Shown here one piece after another: positions 48,501 through 59,764 of a DNA stretch of 64,000 bases. Numbering within the stretch: position 1 is the first letter of the stretch; each line of letters starts with the position of its first letter. This DNA is from Marsupella aquatica (taxonomy: Eukaryota; Marchantiophyta), in the NCBI GenBank assembly GCA_973895155.1, contig OZ316893.1, positions 1,736,001-1,800,000 of the forward strand, read 5' to 3'. A program made the translations under genes and the position numbers. Below the pieces are notes generated by a model. The model saw only the letters and a list, made by a program, of their open reading frames with translations, did no database searches and was not told the origin of the DNA.

Positions 48501-49591
48501 TCAACCAAACCTACCAAACCCAACCGGACGAACAGAACCACAGGAGACGCCATGCCAAAGCCTGCTGTGCCAAGAATGCCCAGCTATTAGAAAAAAACAA
48601 AAAAGCAAACCACGCGAGAGGTGCTGATAGCTGTGCCGATTGGCATCATATGACTGGTCTCCCCCTGCAGTACAGTAGCGGCCGCCCGGATCAACACAAA
48701 CTATCCTCTGAAAGATCTTTCGCGCAGCCATTCACAGTATACCGGGGCAATTCCGGATACGATGAAGGCTTGTATGGAAATCAGCCCTGCCAGTAATCCC
48801 ATAAGTGCAAACAGACCCCCCAAAAAACCGCTAAATGATAGCTTAATAAGTGCAAACCCTCAATAACTAAACATGAACACTTATCGGTAACCTTGCCACC
48901 TTGCTACCTTGCCTGGTCTAACAACAATAGCATCAAGGCACTGCATGGACAGGATGCCAAAATTTGATTGCATTTTCTCTTCACTGCATGACTCAGAAAA
49001 TTGATGGCTGCATCACAAGAGGTGATTTTCGTGATCACGAAGTTGTTCCTGGAGATGGGTGAAATCGACATACAATCCACCTGAGCTTACTCTGATCTAC
49101 GGAAACTGTTGTCACCTTCCGCATGAGTGTAGGTGAGGGTGACATCAATGAGGAATTGAACAAAAAGAGACTGCTGCTGCTAGGCTGCTGTGGGGTTGTT
49201 AGAACACAAATCATCCTTAACTATTTTGCCTTTCATAGTGCCTCCGTGAGTCCACTGGTCCGAGCAAGGGCCAATGACGAAGTACATTTCGGTAGCGTGA
49301 CCAGCTCACTGCTCCCGCAAGGCCAAGCTTAACGAGAAGTGTCGAAATATGCTTTGTACACATGCAACAAGCACAAAGGAGAGAGTTCAAATTTCATAGC
49401 CAAAATTTTCTTATTCGTTTCCTGAAGATCAGCGCATCTAACCAAAGTTAACTCAACATAACTTCTGTGTAGAATGTTTGACTTGTTCTCTATTGCACAC
49501 TAATTACAATGGATGTTGACAAAATGGACGCATAACAACTTTGAGCTTGATAAGGAGAATGCTCTCGAGAATAAAGTAGGAGATCCAGCTT
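48501..49591. other. Spacer 3' of the SRPBCC gene
   Basis: No recognised gene. Probably includes the 3' untranslated region of the minus-strand SRPBCC gene at its right edge. The 69-codon plus frame at 49123 matches nothing I know. Confidence 0.4.
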
Positions 49592-50101
49592 CTAATTTGA
49601 TGGATTGTTGACCAAATCTTCGAGGACTTGGAGAGATTTCCTGAACACTCCGTTCATGTACTTCGCCACCTTCTCCTCAGTTCGACCCGCAATAGGACTT
49701 ACACTGAAAGCCCAATCAACAGCAGTGGTTCCGTCCCCCAGATCTTGCAATTTGACGTTGCAGAGATAGCCCTTGAATCCAAAGTTATTGTCCAGCATTT
49801 CGTAGCTGAAGCTGTAGTTCTCTACATCCCTGCTGAGAAGCCGCTCCTTCGCCCAGGACTTGCTTCCATCATGCCGTCGAAACGAGTTGCCAACCATGTA
49901 GCGGACACAGCCCGGCTGGTTGTATTCACCGACGGTTGTTTCACACTTGTCAACACTATCCATCCATTTGTCCAGAGCGCAGAAATCTCCCGCAATGGCC
50001 CAGGCCTTGTCAGCTGGGATATTGATGGTTTCCTTCAGTGCTCCGTGCCATCTCTCCCCTGTTACGTCCGAAATCGGTGAAACTGCATCGGTTGCTGCCA
50101 T
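49592..50101 (-). CDS. SRPBCC-fold protein, lachrymatory-factor-synthase-like
   Basis: A 169-residue protein of the polyketide cyclase/Bet v1/START-like superfamily (PF10604 type). In plants its closest relatives are annotated as lachrymatory-factor-synthase-like, and most have no known substrate. After a short N-terminal tail it shows W34-A-x-A-GDFC, KW at 45-46, CE at 53-54, QPGCVRY (62-68), WAKERLL (83-89), LDNNFGF (103-109) and VDWAF, then a long C-terminal helix. R67 and E86 lie where onion synthase has its catalytic Arg and Glu (inference). I start at the ATG at 50101, since MAATDAV begins a typical sequence; an in-frame ATG at 50176 would add 25 unlikely residues. A possible leader intron runs from a GTGAGT donor near 50202 to a GCAG acceptor near 50139. 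The coding part has no intron. It looks complete. Confidence 0.9.
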   Translation of the reverse strand: MAATDAVSPISDVTGERWHGALKETINIPADKAWAIAGDFCALDKWMDSVDKCETTVGEYNQPGCVRYMVGNSFRRHDGSKSWAKERLLSRDVENYSFSYEMLDNNFGFKGYLCNVKLQDLGDGTTAVDWAFSVSPIAGRTEEKVAKYMNGVFRKSLQVLEDLVNNPSN

Positions 50102-50780
50102 TACAGTCTTAAACGACAGAAACTTTCTAGTCAGGATGCCTGCCAAGGACACAGACACTTTGCAAAATAGATACACAGAAAGAAATGTTCAATAACTCAC
50201 CGGCAATTTCAAGGGAGCAAGCACGTCTAGGGTTAGGCGACGTCAAACACTTCTGATGAAGAGAATACGTGCACTGGTAAGCGAGGGCCGGTAATGACTT
50301 GATTGCACTACTATTCCCACCGTCCTCTTCTTCCCTTACAATTCCGAGAACCCTGAACGGTGGTAACTGTGTACAAGGAGGCATGTATTTGTTAGGCGAG
50401 GAGATAGCTGCTCAAGAATTGAAGCATGAACTCCAGTAGTGTGTTCTACTCAACATTATGAAACAACCTTCTCAAACAGAAACACCAAAGTAGCTACTGA
50501 AGAATGATATCAGAATCTGCGATTATGTTGGCCTGCGTGGAGGTCCATGTACTTGGGCAAAGTTCGAGGCAAGGGATTGCAATTGGCAAGAGTCCGGCAT
50601 TGACTGCGTGCAGTGAATTGGAAAGAGGAGTCCACACGCTCGAGAGAAGGATACTCTTGGCCCTGTCAGCGGAGTGTGTACTTGTTTTTTTAGAAGGGAA
50701 ATCTCTGAAACCCCAGCTAGGTGTTCAGTTCATGGCCAGAAATCTTTTTTAGAGGGACATCTATGAAAGCCATAGAAAGG
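50102..50780 (-). promoter_or_regulatory. 5' leader and upstream region of the SRPBCC gene
   Basis: Minus-strand sequence upstream of the start, with a plausible leader intron (donor near 50202, acceptor near 50139) and short upstream frames. No TATA box assigned. Positional inference. Confidence 0.4.
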
Positions 50781-50784
50781 AACA

Positions 50785-50865
50785 ATCAATCATAACATTT
50801 AAACCCAAGACCTATAAGACCTATGAGTCATTATTCAAGTGAGCTAACAGGCAGCCCCTATGGGC
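50785..50865 (-). mobile_element. Putative SINE head (tRNA-like)
   Basis: On the minus strand 'gttagctcacttgaa' resembles an A box, and 'ggtcttgggtttaaatg' about 35 bases later resembles a B box and matches the candidate at 16.94-17.16 kb. Boundaries unknown. Confidence 0.35.
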
Positions 50866-50904
50866 ATGTGTACTTATTTATTTATTATATTATTATGCAC
50901 CAAA

Positions 50905-51600
50905 CAACAAAAGGGTATGGGGAGACACAATCCCAAAGGCATGAGACCCTATTAAGGGGAGAAAACAAGGGGAAAACCCACGAAGATCAATGAGCCAGAA
51001 AGCCCCAGAGTCCCAAACAGGAGCCCTCCACAAGACTAACTTAAAGGGCCGTCTTGCAGTGCAGAGCCCTTAGGTTTCTGGCCCTGAACTGGAAACCTAG
51101 CTGCATGCCAACATTGAGTCAGACGAGTATGCCTCAACCTCCTCCTTACGCAAGCTTGATATTATACAAAGTGGAGAACCAAGGGCAAGGGCCAGAAACT
51201 TTCATAGAACCTGGAATCTAGAGTAAAACAAGGAGACAACCCCGAGCTCTGTGAAGACTGGATTTGGAAACAACAAGCACGACCGCAAAAGTTTCAGTAG
51301 TTCACATGTAGCAAGGTAAGCAGATAGTGTGGAGAGTTGAATTTGCTTTTTATGGATACTTTCCGGAGTGCTAAGGGCCGGAAACTTGTGAGACTATATA
51401 TGCAAGATTGCTCTAAACCCTGTTGAGCGGAAAATTGAAAAGCCTAGATCTCTGAGGTGAATTGCATAGGAAAGTCACAAAGAGGAAATTTGACTAGAGG
51501 CCCTAAACACGGAAACTGAAATGAGGTAAAATGCATAGATAAGTCACAAAAAAGAATTGGACTAGAGACCCTAAAACTAACCTCCAGCCTCACCCTTTGA
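50905..51600. repeat. Dispersed repeat family D, copy 3 (longest)
   Basis: 'caatcccaaaggcatgagac', 'gggagaaaacaagggg', 'gtcacaaagaggaaatttga' and 'ctagaggccctaaa' match the copies at 24.4 and 27.3 kb. The last block is itself duplicated at about 51470 and 51545. Confidence 0.65.
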
Positions 51601-52940
51601 AGAGTATTGTACCATCTACACTGTTGACTACCATTAGTGTAACAGTCTACAGTGTATGAGACATTCCTGCATCTACTTTGTTTACTGCCCTGAGTGTAAC
51701 TCGCACTAATTCTGGTTGGGAAATTTCTGGGCTCGTCTCATGAATTAGTAAACGGAAGCCCATGGATCTAGATGTTTGACAAAGTGCCCTGGTGGACCAG
51801 TGCAACCCAGATAGACTGCAGAAAAACCTTTTTTGTAATGAGATAGCACCCTTTTCTTTGTAAATAATTCCATACTTTCCTGGACAGGAAGCAGGTCCAG
51901 CAGTACATTCAAATGAAGATTACTTTGAGATAACCCTTTAACTTCGGAATACATGACAACCGTCTATTTTGAATCTCTTAGTGCTTGTGAAGATTCTGTA
52001 GATGAGCGACCAATGCAGAATTCTGCTTTTTCTTCAAGTTGGAGCCCCTGAACAACATACCTTTGTGGAAGGACGGAGCCATCAGCTACAGGATCCGACT
52101 ATGGGATACCAAGGTGAACTACATCCGCCCACATGGGTTTCTAGTGTATTCACCTTGGCCGCCCTTGGTGCTGGAGTGCGTCTGAGTAGCAGTCAAGTAA
52201 AGTCGGACTGCAACCTGCAGGGATTTCAAACAGCAATTCAGAAATTAGTGACTAATGGAATGGAGAATTAAGAGCTCATCGATCAAAAGATCCCTCCCAC
52301 CCCGGAAGCAAGGCGCAATTGAAAAAGATTCGAGCAACGTTCGTCTACGCAATGGTTGCTAGACTTCCCTCCCCTCCTCTCCTGCTCACCTTGCTCAACC
52401 AAGAGAAAGAGCGCGGATATGGGGTACAAGTTAACCATAACTGACTTAAGGAAATCGAGTATTAAAGAAATCATGTCAGTCACCAAGTGAGATCGGCAGC
52501 AGATGTGTAAACATTGAAGCGCGGGTCAACCTTAATCCCTAAACTCACATAGCATGCACGACGATGTGCACGAGGAAAGCCGGTAAGGTGGAAGACCTTT
52601 CCTACGACGAGTTTCCGCAGCACAAACTGTTCCAGAGTGACCGAAGACCAGGCTCTAGTCCAAGGACTCTCTGGGGATTCGCTCTTCAAAGGAAGAGTTT
52701 ACCGAAATGCTTTGCAACTTGCACACCCAGTCCCGAAGGCTTCACACCGTTCGTGTACGTGTATGACCAAATCAACTGAAGCAAAACACGTCTGCCAATA
52801 AATCCCTCCTTTATTGGCAAACTGAGGAAACTGAGCCGGAATGTGGAGCAAGTTTAAAGTTAGCCCTGGCTAGCAACAACGCCCTCCATATTCATGAGCT
52901 CCTCTACTTCACACCATTGCACAAAACCCGGCTCGGCTCA
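51601..52940. other. Region with unrecognised short frames
   Basis: A plus frame at 52002-52271 (GYQGELHPPTWVSSVFTLAA within it) and an overlapping alternative frame entered after a 'tttttcttcaag' acceptor-like site are both free of stops over about 150 bp. Neither is a family I can name. A gene fragment is possible. Confidence 0.35.
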
Positions 52941-52944
52941 TTCA

Positions 52945-53095
52945 ACCAGAGGGCACAGACTGAATCACACATTGTACACAAAGCTCCGTCCGACGAATTA
53001 CCGGGTAAGAACCATCTACAGTCAATTAACGGAGGGCACAGACTGAAATCACACACTGTGGTATTCACAAAGCTCCGTCCGACGAAGTACTGTTT
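52945..53095. repeat. Tandem duplication of about 85 bp
   Basis: 'gagggcacagactgaa(a)tcacaca' and 'acaaagctccgtccgacgaa' occur at about 52950 and 53034. It lies directly before segmental copy 2. Confidence 0.85.
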
Positions 53096-53099
53096 TCAG

Positions 53100-54234
53100 C
53101 TTGCTCTCTTTCCACAGTCCTTAAGCGACTTAGTGTCAATATTTCTACTCCTATTTCTATTTTTTCTTTTTTGTCTTGAACATAAATGGGGAGAAAATAC
53201 AATTAGACTCCCCCATCTCAATGTGACAGTTTTTTCTGTAGGGAACCCAGACCAGGGTGATCCCCAACGGAACCCGCACCAGGAAAGAGAGAGTATTAAA
53301 TCAGGGCCACAAATTGGACTACCAGGGGTCGAGCAAATAATCAGAACTCCAATCCACTACCCACAAAACCCATCCCACCCACACACCAGGTGTGGAGGGG
53401 GATTGAACACCAGAGCCGAGCAGATAATTAGAACTTCAATCCACTATCCACAAAACCCATCTCACCCACACATATATACCCACCTTGTGTGGAGAATCAG
53501 AACTCCAATCCACTACCCACAAAACCCATCCCACCAACACATATACCCTCCACACCCGAGTGTGTGGAGGGGGATTGAAAAGTGTAATCTCTCGCGTGTG
53601 GAGGGGGATTGAAAGTGGGATCTCTCAATTCCAGGCAAATCCCCTAACCAATTGACCTAAGCCAATTGGTTATTTCTATTTTTTCTTCCTATCCCTCCGA
53701 GATGACAGTATCTGCTGCAGCTGTCGTGACGAGCCCCTCCCCGCTCCGCCGGAGATACCGCCCGCCACTTCAGGACGTGCGCGGCCGTTCTCCTTCCTTT
53801 CTGGTAGAGTATGCCTTCTGCAATTCTCCAGTGTCGCATGGAAGTCTGATACACTCGTGTCTTCCCTTTTCTTTCAGCCAAACTGGGGAATTACTTTTCA
53901 GTCTTTGCTTAAATCCCGCCTTTTCTGTTCTTCAAAATTGCCCAGGAATTATTCCTCTTCTCAAAGTTGGTGAAGAAAACCCTTGCTCGGGACTTACATG
54001 GACTGCATATGGAACGTCGGGCGCGCAGGAATTCTCCCTCCTTGACTTTTATTTAAGTAGCATAGCAATTACTGATGCCTAGAAATCGACGGACCACTTC
54101 TTCCCATGTACTTCACCACCTCGAATCTTCTTAGAGCTCAGGTGCAAAGTGTTCTCCTCCATCTTCCGCCCCGTTGCATCTTCGCCGGAAACGGTCACCC
54201 GTACCCTCCCTCCTAGAAACTCGCCAAAAAATTC
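53100..54234. repeat. Segmental duplication, copy 2 (interrupted)
   Basis: Paralogue of 37012-37625, interrupted by the 502-bp SINE-like insertion at 53169-53670. After the insertion the similarity continues to the end with a few substitutions and small indels. The last 50 codons of a minus frame (54079-54282) are shared with copy 1. Confidence 0.93.
53169..53670 (-). mobile_element. tRNA-derived SINE-like retroposon with 17-bp target duplication
   Basis: The flanks are a perfect 17-bp repeat, 'tatttctattttttctt', at 53152-53168 and 53671-53687. The paralogous locus near 37065 is uninterrupted. Read on the minus strand, the insert begins with a tRNA-like block, 'taggtcaattggttagggg' (A-box position) and 'actttcaatcc' about 30 bases later (B-box position). 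A body with about three units of 85 bp ('gatgggttttgtggg') follows, and the insert ends A-rich next to the duplicated target. Length, target duplication and head fit a SINE. No protein is encoded. Confidence 0.8.
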
Positions 54235-55061
54235 TTTAATCTTGCCTAAAATGATTTGCATCAGCCTAACACGGACCAACACCTAGGCAAGATTGGAAGT
54301 GATTGCAAGTTTTGTTTGGGTTGAATTTAGTTGGGCACTGAGGATTCGTCCACGAAAGCACAAATTGTCAAATTTGCATTTCCTTCTGTCGAGTTATTAC
54401 CTGCACATCTCCAATAGATTCATTGGTTCTCCAGTATTGTGGTGCCCGATCGGGCAGATCTTCAGTAATTCATATTCCAATGTACCTGACCGGATTCTTG
54501 ACAGCTGTGGTGGATGCTAAGTCGGACTATCACCGGTCCAAAATCTAAGCCCGTGTTGGGCGCCTAACATATGTTGCTGACCCATCATGAAGCTATCTCA
54601 TATGCTGAGGACTTCTCTTCCTTTTGCCGTTAGTTCAGTCATGGAACAAGAGATGCAAGTCAAACCGGACAATTGCACAACAAAACTTAAGCAACCAAGG
54701 TACAATCATGAACTCTACTGTCAGACCGTAACTTCACAGTACTGATTGTGGTGTGTACCTCATGACTTACTGTTTTAAGTTATCAGAGAGCCAAATATCC
54801 AAAACAACGTACACAATGGAAAGAGTCCGTGAAAATGGTGAAATTACATCATTACAGTTATACAGGAGGGTGAGCTGAGATTGTTGGACCTCCTCTACTA
54901 AACTTTATATGTTGCGCAGATTCAGTTTCCTGCCACTACAGATGCACTGGACAACAAAATTGTGCTATTCATTTAACACAAGGCCCTCTTTGTACAGGAC
55001 TTTGATCGCCAATGAGGTGTCGGCGAATCACTAAATTAAATCTAACTACATTACATCCTCC
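54235..55061. other. Spacer 3' of the aminotransferase gene
   Basis: Contains no recognised gene. Expected to hold the 3' untranslated region of the minus-strand aminotransferase near 54.9-55.06 kb. Confidence 0.4.
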
Positions 55062-58000
55062 TCAGAGTTGTACCACCCAACCCATTTTATCCTCTGCTTT
55101 TCCCATTTGAATCTCTGTCAATGCTGTGTAGAGTTGTAGCGCGATTTCACCCAGACCGCCATTCTTATACTTCACTCTGCTCACACACAACACAATTATC
55201 AGTCAATCTCTTTTGCCAAAACTACTTCTGGGCTCTGCTCTCGAGGCTTAAGAGACATCAAACACTAGAACAATTCACCATGAAACCTAGTGAGAGAAAC
55301 GTTCGTCAGACTGGTCAACATGATCAGCCACAATACGTTCCATCAAACTATATGATCGATCACGCTTAATAACAAATGGACGAAGGACAACAGCTCAAAA
55401 ACAGGACAGAATCAGTCTTGGCAACTATAAGTTGCCCTCTTAATGAAAGAGAACAGGGGAAGGCACACGCACCGTCTCTCATTGCAAGTTACGCTACCAA
55501 CAGGATTTACCACCACCGCCGTACCAGTACAAAATACCTCATCGGCATCCAATAGTTCTTCCACAGGCACAGGTCGCTCCTCAACCTGAACACGAAAGAA
55601 GAGGGCACATTGATCAACTTTTGCTTGCCTAGTCGAAAAAACCATCAGGAAGGTCGACCATATTGACGTCACTTGATGTGGTTAGTCCAAATGACCAGAG
55701 AATTCACGACTCAGTCTGTCGGAGAACGACAAAGCGAGGACAGGAGAGGTTCTCAGGAGATTTAATGCCTGTTACATAACGTACCTCATATCCGAAACTT
55801 CGGGCGAGTTCAATAATGCTCTTCCTAGTAATTCCTGGTAATATGGTACCTCGTAAGTCTGGAGTTGAAATCTTGTTATCCTGCACAGTATCCATCATCG
55901 CGAGAAATCAGGACCTCAAAGGAACAACCGGACCTCATTACTGTTCCTCATTACGACGCTCCAAGAATGTAAGAAATTTGTGCATCGTACTGAAATATAC
56001 GAGTCTAGTTTCGACTCTTGCATATGATTCCAATATTTGTTCCAAAATGTTCAGACTGAGACCAGATTTCTAGATTACAAAAATTCCAGCTCATGATGAG
56101 TCTCCAGTCAAAGAGGAAACCACTTAATAGAATCGCGTGAGACCAGATTTCTAGATTACAAAAATTCCAGCTCATGATGAGTCTCCAGTCAAAGAGGAAA
56201 CCAGTTAATAGAATCGCGTATGTCGCTTATCATGATTGCTCGAGAAGAAGAAAATGGGCATGGAGGCAACGTGGATTATATGACCGCGTATACACTCTAT
56301 GACGCAGAAAAGTTCATACAGTTGATATGATTTTACCTTAACAATAAAGATATTGCAAGAAGACACTTCCTCAATGTACTTGTTCTCTACAGCGTCAAGG
56401 TAAAGGACATCTGAGTAGCCCTTGCCTTTGGCGGTCAATTGCGTCTTAAGTACCTGTTACAAAATCCATACAGATCGTCAATTTAGGAACAATTCGCCTC
56501 CTAACCAGGGAATCTACAGGTTTTTCATGCCATAACCTCCTTGCATCAAACCCACTCCTAAATTTAACAAGTAATTGCAATGTAGACAAGTTTCTTACCG
56601 GAGCATAATTTCCAATAGTCTTCACTCCTCCAGTTCCTCCAGGTGCGGCACGATGATAATACGTATCTACTTTTAGATCGATCGGAGCCAACCCAGACTG
56701 TTCAAAGTATGCCAAAAGTGAGAGACCGCAGCAGCTTTAACGCGACAGACTGGGTGAAACCTTTCCAAACAAACTGTCCGATATACGAATCCCCAAAATC
56801 TAAAGCAAAAATCTTCTAAAGCGAGCTCCTGCTAAGCATTAATTGTCAATCAACCAACGGGTAAAGCGATCATAACTAGGGTCCAACTTAATTCAAGACT
56901 AGACCACACATTTTCACCTTAAAGTAGTTTCCCACGGGTGACACGTAGATAACGAAAGAGTACTCAGAAGCTGGAGCTAAGCCCAGCACAGCTCCAGAAC
57001 CGATAAGCAAAGGTCGAATATATAAAGAACCCTTGCCTGGTGGAGGAATCTGCAGTACATATTGATTTTCACACCATCAGCCGGTGCCAATCACAATCCA
57101 TAAGTCATGGAGAGAATATTGCAGTGATAAAAGCACAATAGCCAAGGGACTCACTTCTCAAGGGACTAAAAATCTGAAATGGAATCTCTCCCTGTCGTGT
57201 TCGATAAAGAACAAAAGAATGAGTTTGTTACCCAGCGCTTATTTGCAAGTACCGTCTGCTTCACAGCTTCCACAAACGTTTCAACCGGAGGAGCGGGCAT
57301 GCTCAGGCGATCAGCCCCACTCATCATACGTAAGGCATTCTCCTCCGGACGAAACAAAAGAACACGGCCATCAGCAGTCCTATACGCTTTCAGCCCTTCA
57401 AACAACCCCTGTAAATAGGGGCACAGATATTCAAGAAAAGGTGAGAACCGACTGATCAATATGGGTCAGGTCGCTGCTAACTACTCAGTATCACAAAACA
57501 TAGCCACTCAAATGTCCCTGGAGCAAGGAAAGACAGAATTGTTGCCATCGAATTTACTTATGCGACGAAGACCCGTTGCATATCATCGACATCCGTCAGC
57601 CTCACCTGACCATAATTCAGAACTGCTGCAGCTGGACTAAGCTCCAGATTTCCAAACGGGCGCAATTCACCCTTTTCCCATTGCCCACCACGTTCACACT
57701 TCATTACAAACATGGAATCCGTTGGGCGAAGTCCAAATCCAAAATTGTCCCAGTCAACACCGGAAAGAGTCTCGGTTTCAACTTCACTGTCAGCACAAAG
57801 CAGCAGCCACTTCTTGAGAATCACACTCCATTTCAGTTTGCTTCGAGGCACGCATTGACACCCAAGAGCTTCAAGACTCAGGTACATGTGACCTGGAAAC
57901 ACTCGAAACTGTGTACATTGAAAAGCGTACAAGGCAATGTGAGCTCTATACCAAACCGTGCAATTAAGCTATACGAATTTTGACTTAGCATGACGGGATG

Positions 58001-59250
58001 CCACGTCTGTACGTAGAGCAAACCATATCGATGGAAACCAGCTACCCGAAAACCCGACAAGCCAGGAAGCTACTGCCGTCTGCTTTAAAATAATTCACCT
58101 CCCACAAAATTACCACTTCGCTCATACATACGTGGTTGAAGCGACTGCTGCAGCCTCTGACCGAATACCACGTGCTTTAGAGGTCTGATATTTCGAACCC
58201 AACACACAGAACTTGCTGCTTGTATCAGGATCAACCTGAAAATCGAACAATACAAGTGTCATACGTCTAAAATTGGAATGAAATTTCCATACCGTCGCAA
58301 AGCCTGGTAGAATCCCTTCATTTAACTCTCAAGTCATAGTACAATGAGGAGGATGGTTTACATTGAAAAAAGTCCCGACGAGTTGGTTTACTACATTCAA
58401 AAAAGCCACGACAAGGGAACTGTCAACTGCAATACTTCTGTTTCCATAGTCTTCGGTTTTTGTCGCATCTATAACAACTTCTCTCATATAGTGGACGGCT
58501 CAAAATGACTCCCTCGCACAAATTCTTTACGAGGAAAAGCAATTAGTTAGCCTCGAGGAAATCATAGAATTTTGGGTACCAAAGCCGTGTACTCCAGCAG
58601 CGAGGAAACCTAACTCAGGACTCAGTCAGGAGCAAATCGAGGGCATTTCGACTGCCCATCAGTCTTAGCGAGAGACCTAGCCCTGGGGCCTTCACAATGA
58701 CATGCACACCATTCCGAATGGACTCAAAAATGCAGAAAATTTCTCAAACCCTAGCTAAAGTAGCTTTGGTGCGAGAACAGGCTGACTGCAACTACCAATG
58801 CCAGCTCTTAGCTTGCTCAATTCTTCAGAGAAGAAGCCTGGGAGAGCTTAAATAGACTGCATTCCTTTAGGGCATTCATTTCGTTTTCTCTAATGATTAT
58901 AGACTTCCGATAAGGATCACAGAATCAGAACAGCCGCAGTAGCTTGCAGAGACATGAGAGTGACGGTGAAGGAAAGGGCAAAGGCAATCTAACACCGCGA
59001 CCGATGCTCACTCGGGCAAAGCAAACAATTAGAAAAACATGCGTACCACATAAGCAGAAGGCCAACGCGGTGACGCCACAGGCGACGCATTGGTCTCCCT
59101 GCGAAGCCCTCGGAAGTGGCCGCCCTGCCGAAGGGTGGGCGACAGAGCAGACCCCCTCTCGCGAGCGCTCAGTGCACCACAAGAAGGACCATCCCTCACA
59201 CGAGTGTCCCGCAAATCCGCAAACGCAAGCTGCCTGCACGTTAGAGCCAT
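55062..59250 (-). CDS. BCAT: Branched-chain amino acid aminotransferase, plastid-type, 10 exons
   Basis: Catalyses the PLP-dependent exchange between Leu, Ile or Val and their 2-oxo acids. Coding exons on the minus strand: 59250-59047, 58235-58132, 57786-57606, 57408-57232, 57049-56918, 56697-56599, 56453-56337, 55880-55785, 55585-55473, 55176-55062. All introns are GT-AG (the first exon's donor is GTACGC) and phases join, giving 1338 nt (445 residues). Residues 1 to about 105 are rich in Arg, Ser and Ala with few acids early on, as in a plastid transit peptide (prediction). Family blocks follow in order: [72 protein letters not shown] (PLP lysine 292), [46 protein letters not shown] and a terminal EDKMGW. 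It looks complete. The short first exon is the least certain part: it rests on phase fit and composition. Targeting to mitochondrion rather than plastid is possible. Confidence 0.95.
56058..56219. repeat. 81-bp tandem duplication in an aminotransferase intron
   Basis: 'gagaccagatttctagatta' starts at 56058 and at 56139. The two 81-bp copies differ at one base ('accactt' against 'accagtt'). The pair lies inside the intron between 56336 and 55881 and does not touch the splice sites. Confidence 0.97.
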
Positions 59251-59760
59251 GATCTTGCTATTCTGCTCTTCCCGAAGAACGGTGGAGAAGAATCAACCGC
59301 TCAACAGCGTCGGACAGCAATGCTGCTGCTCCTCTTCCTCCTCCTCTCAAATTCCACACTCACTTCGAATTCTGTCGTAAGAAAAGTGTGAGACCCGACC
59401 CACCTTCGATTGGCGATGCTGCCGCCGCAAGGCAATTTTTCAATTGCTCGACTTCGACTTCGAGTGGCAGAAGAAAGAAGCAGTGGGATTGTAGCGGAGT
59501 GAGATTCCCCTCCCAGGGGAATGAAGGAAGTGGAAGAAATCAGGGAGATCAAAGCGATGCGAAGAATGTCGTCCGCATCAATCAATTCGCGGTTCTGATC
59601 TCCCTAGGCCCGACTCGGTCTGCTCGGGTTTGGAGAGGGGGTGGGGGAGTCTTTCGGAGTTCGGCGCACGATGGCACAATAATACAACCTCCTTGTCGTT
59701 TCCATCGAGGTTTTCTCGTAAGCTGTACGCAAAGGGCAAACGGCCTATCCTGCAGCACCT
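59251..59760 (-). promoter_or_regulatory. Probable 5' leader and promoter of the aminotransferase gene
   Basis: Upstream of the ATG the minus strand is purine-rich with GAGG/GGAGGA runs (plus-strand 'tcctcttcctcctcctctc' at 59330-59348). A 94-codon minus frame (59585-59301) could be a uORF. Position is the only functional evidence. Confidence 0.45.
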
Positions 59761-59764
59761 GCGG

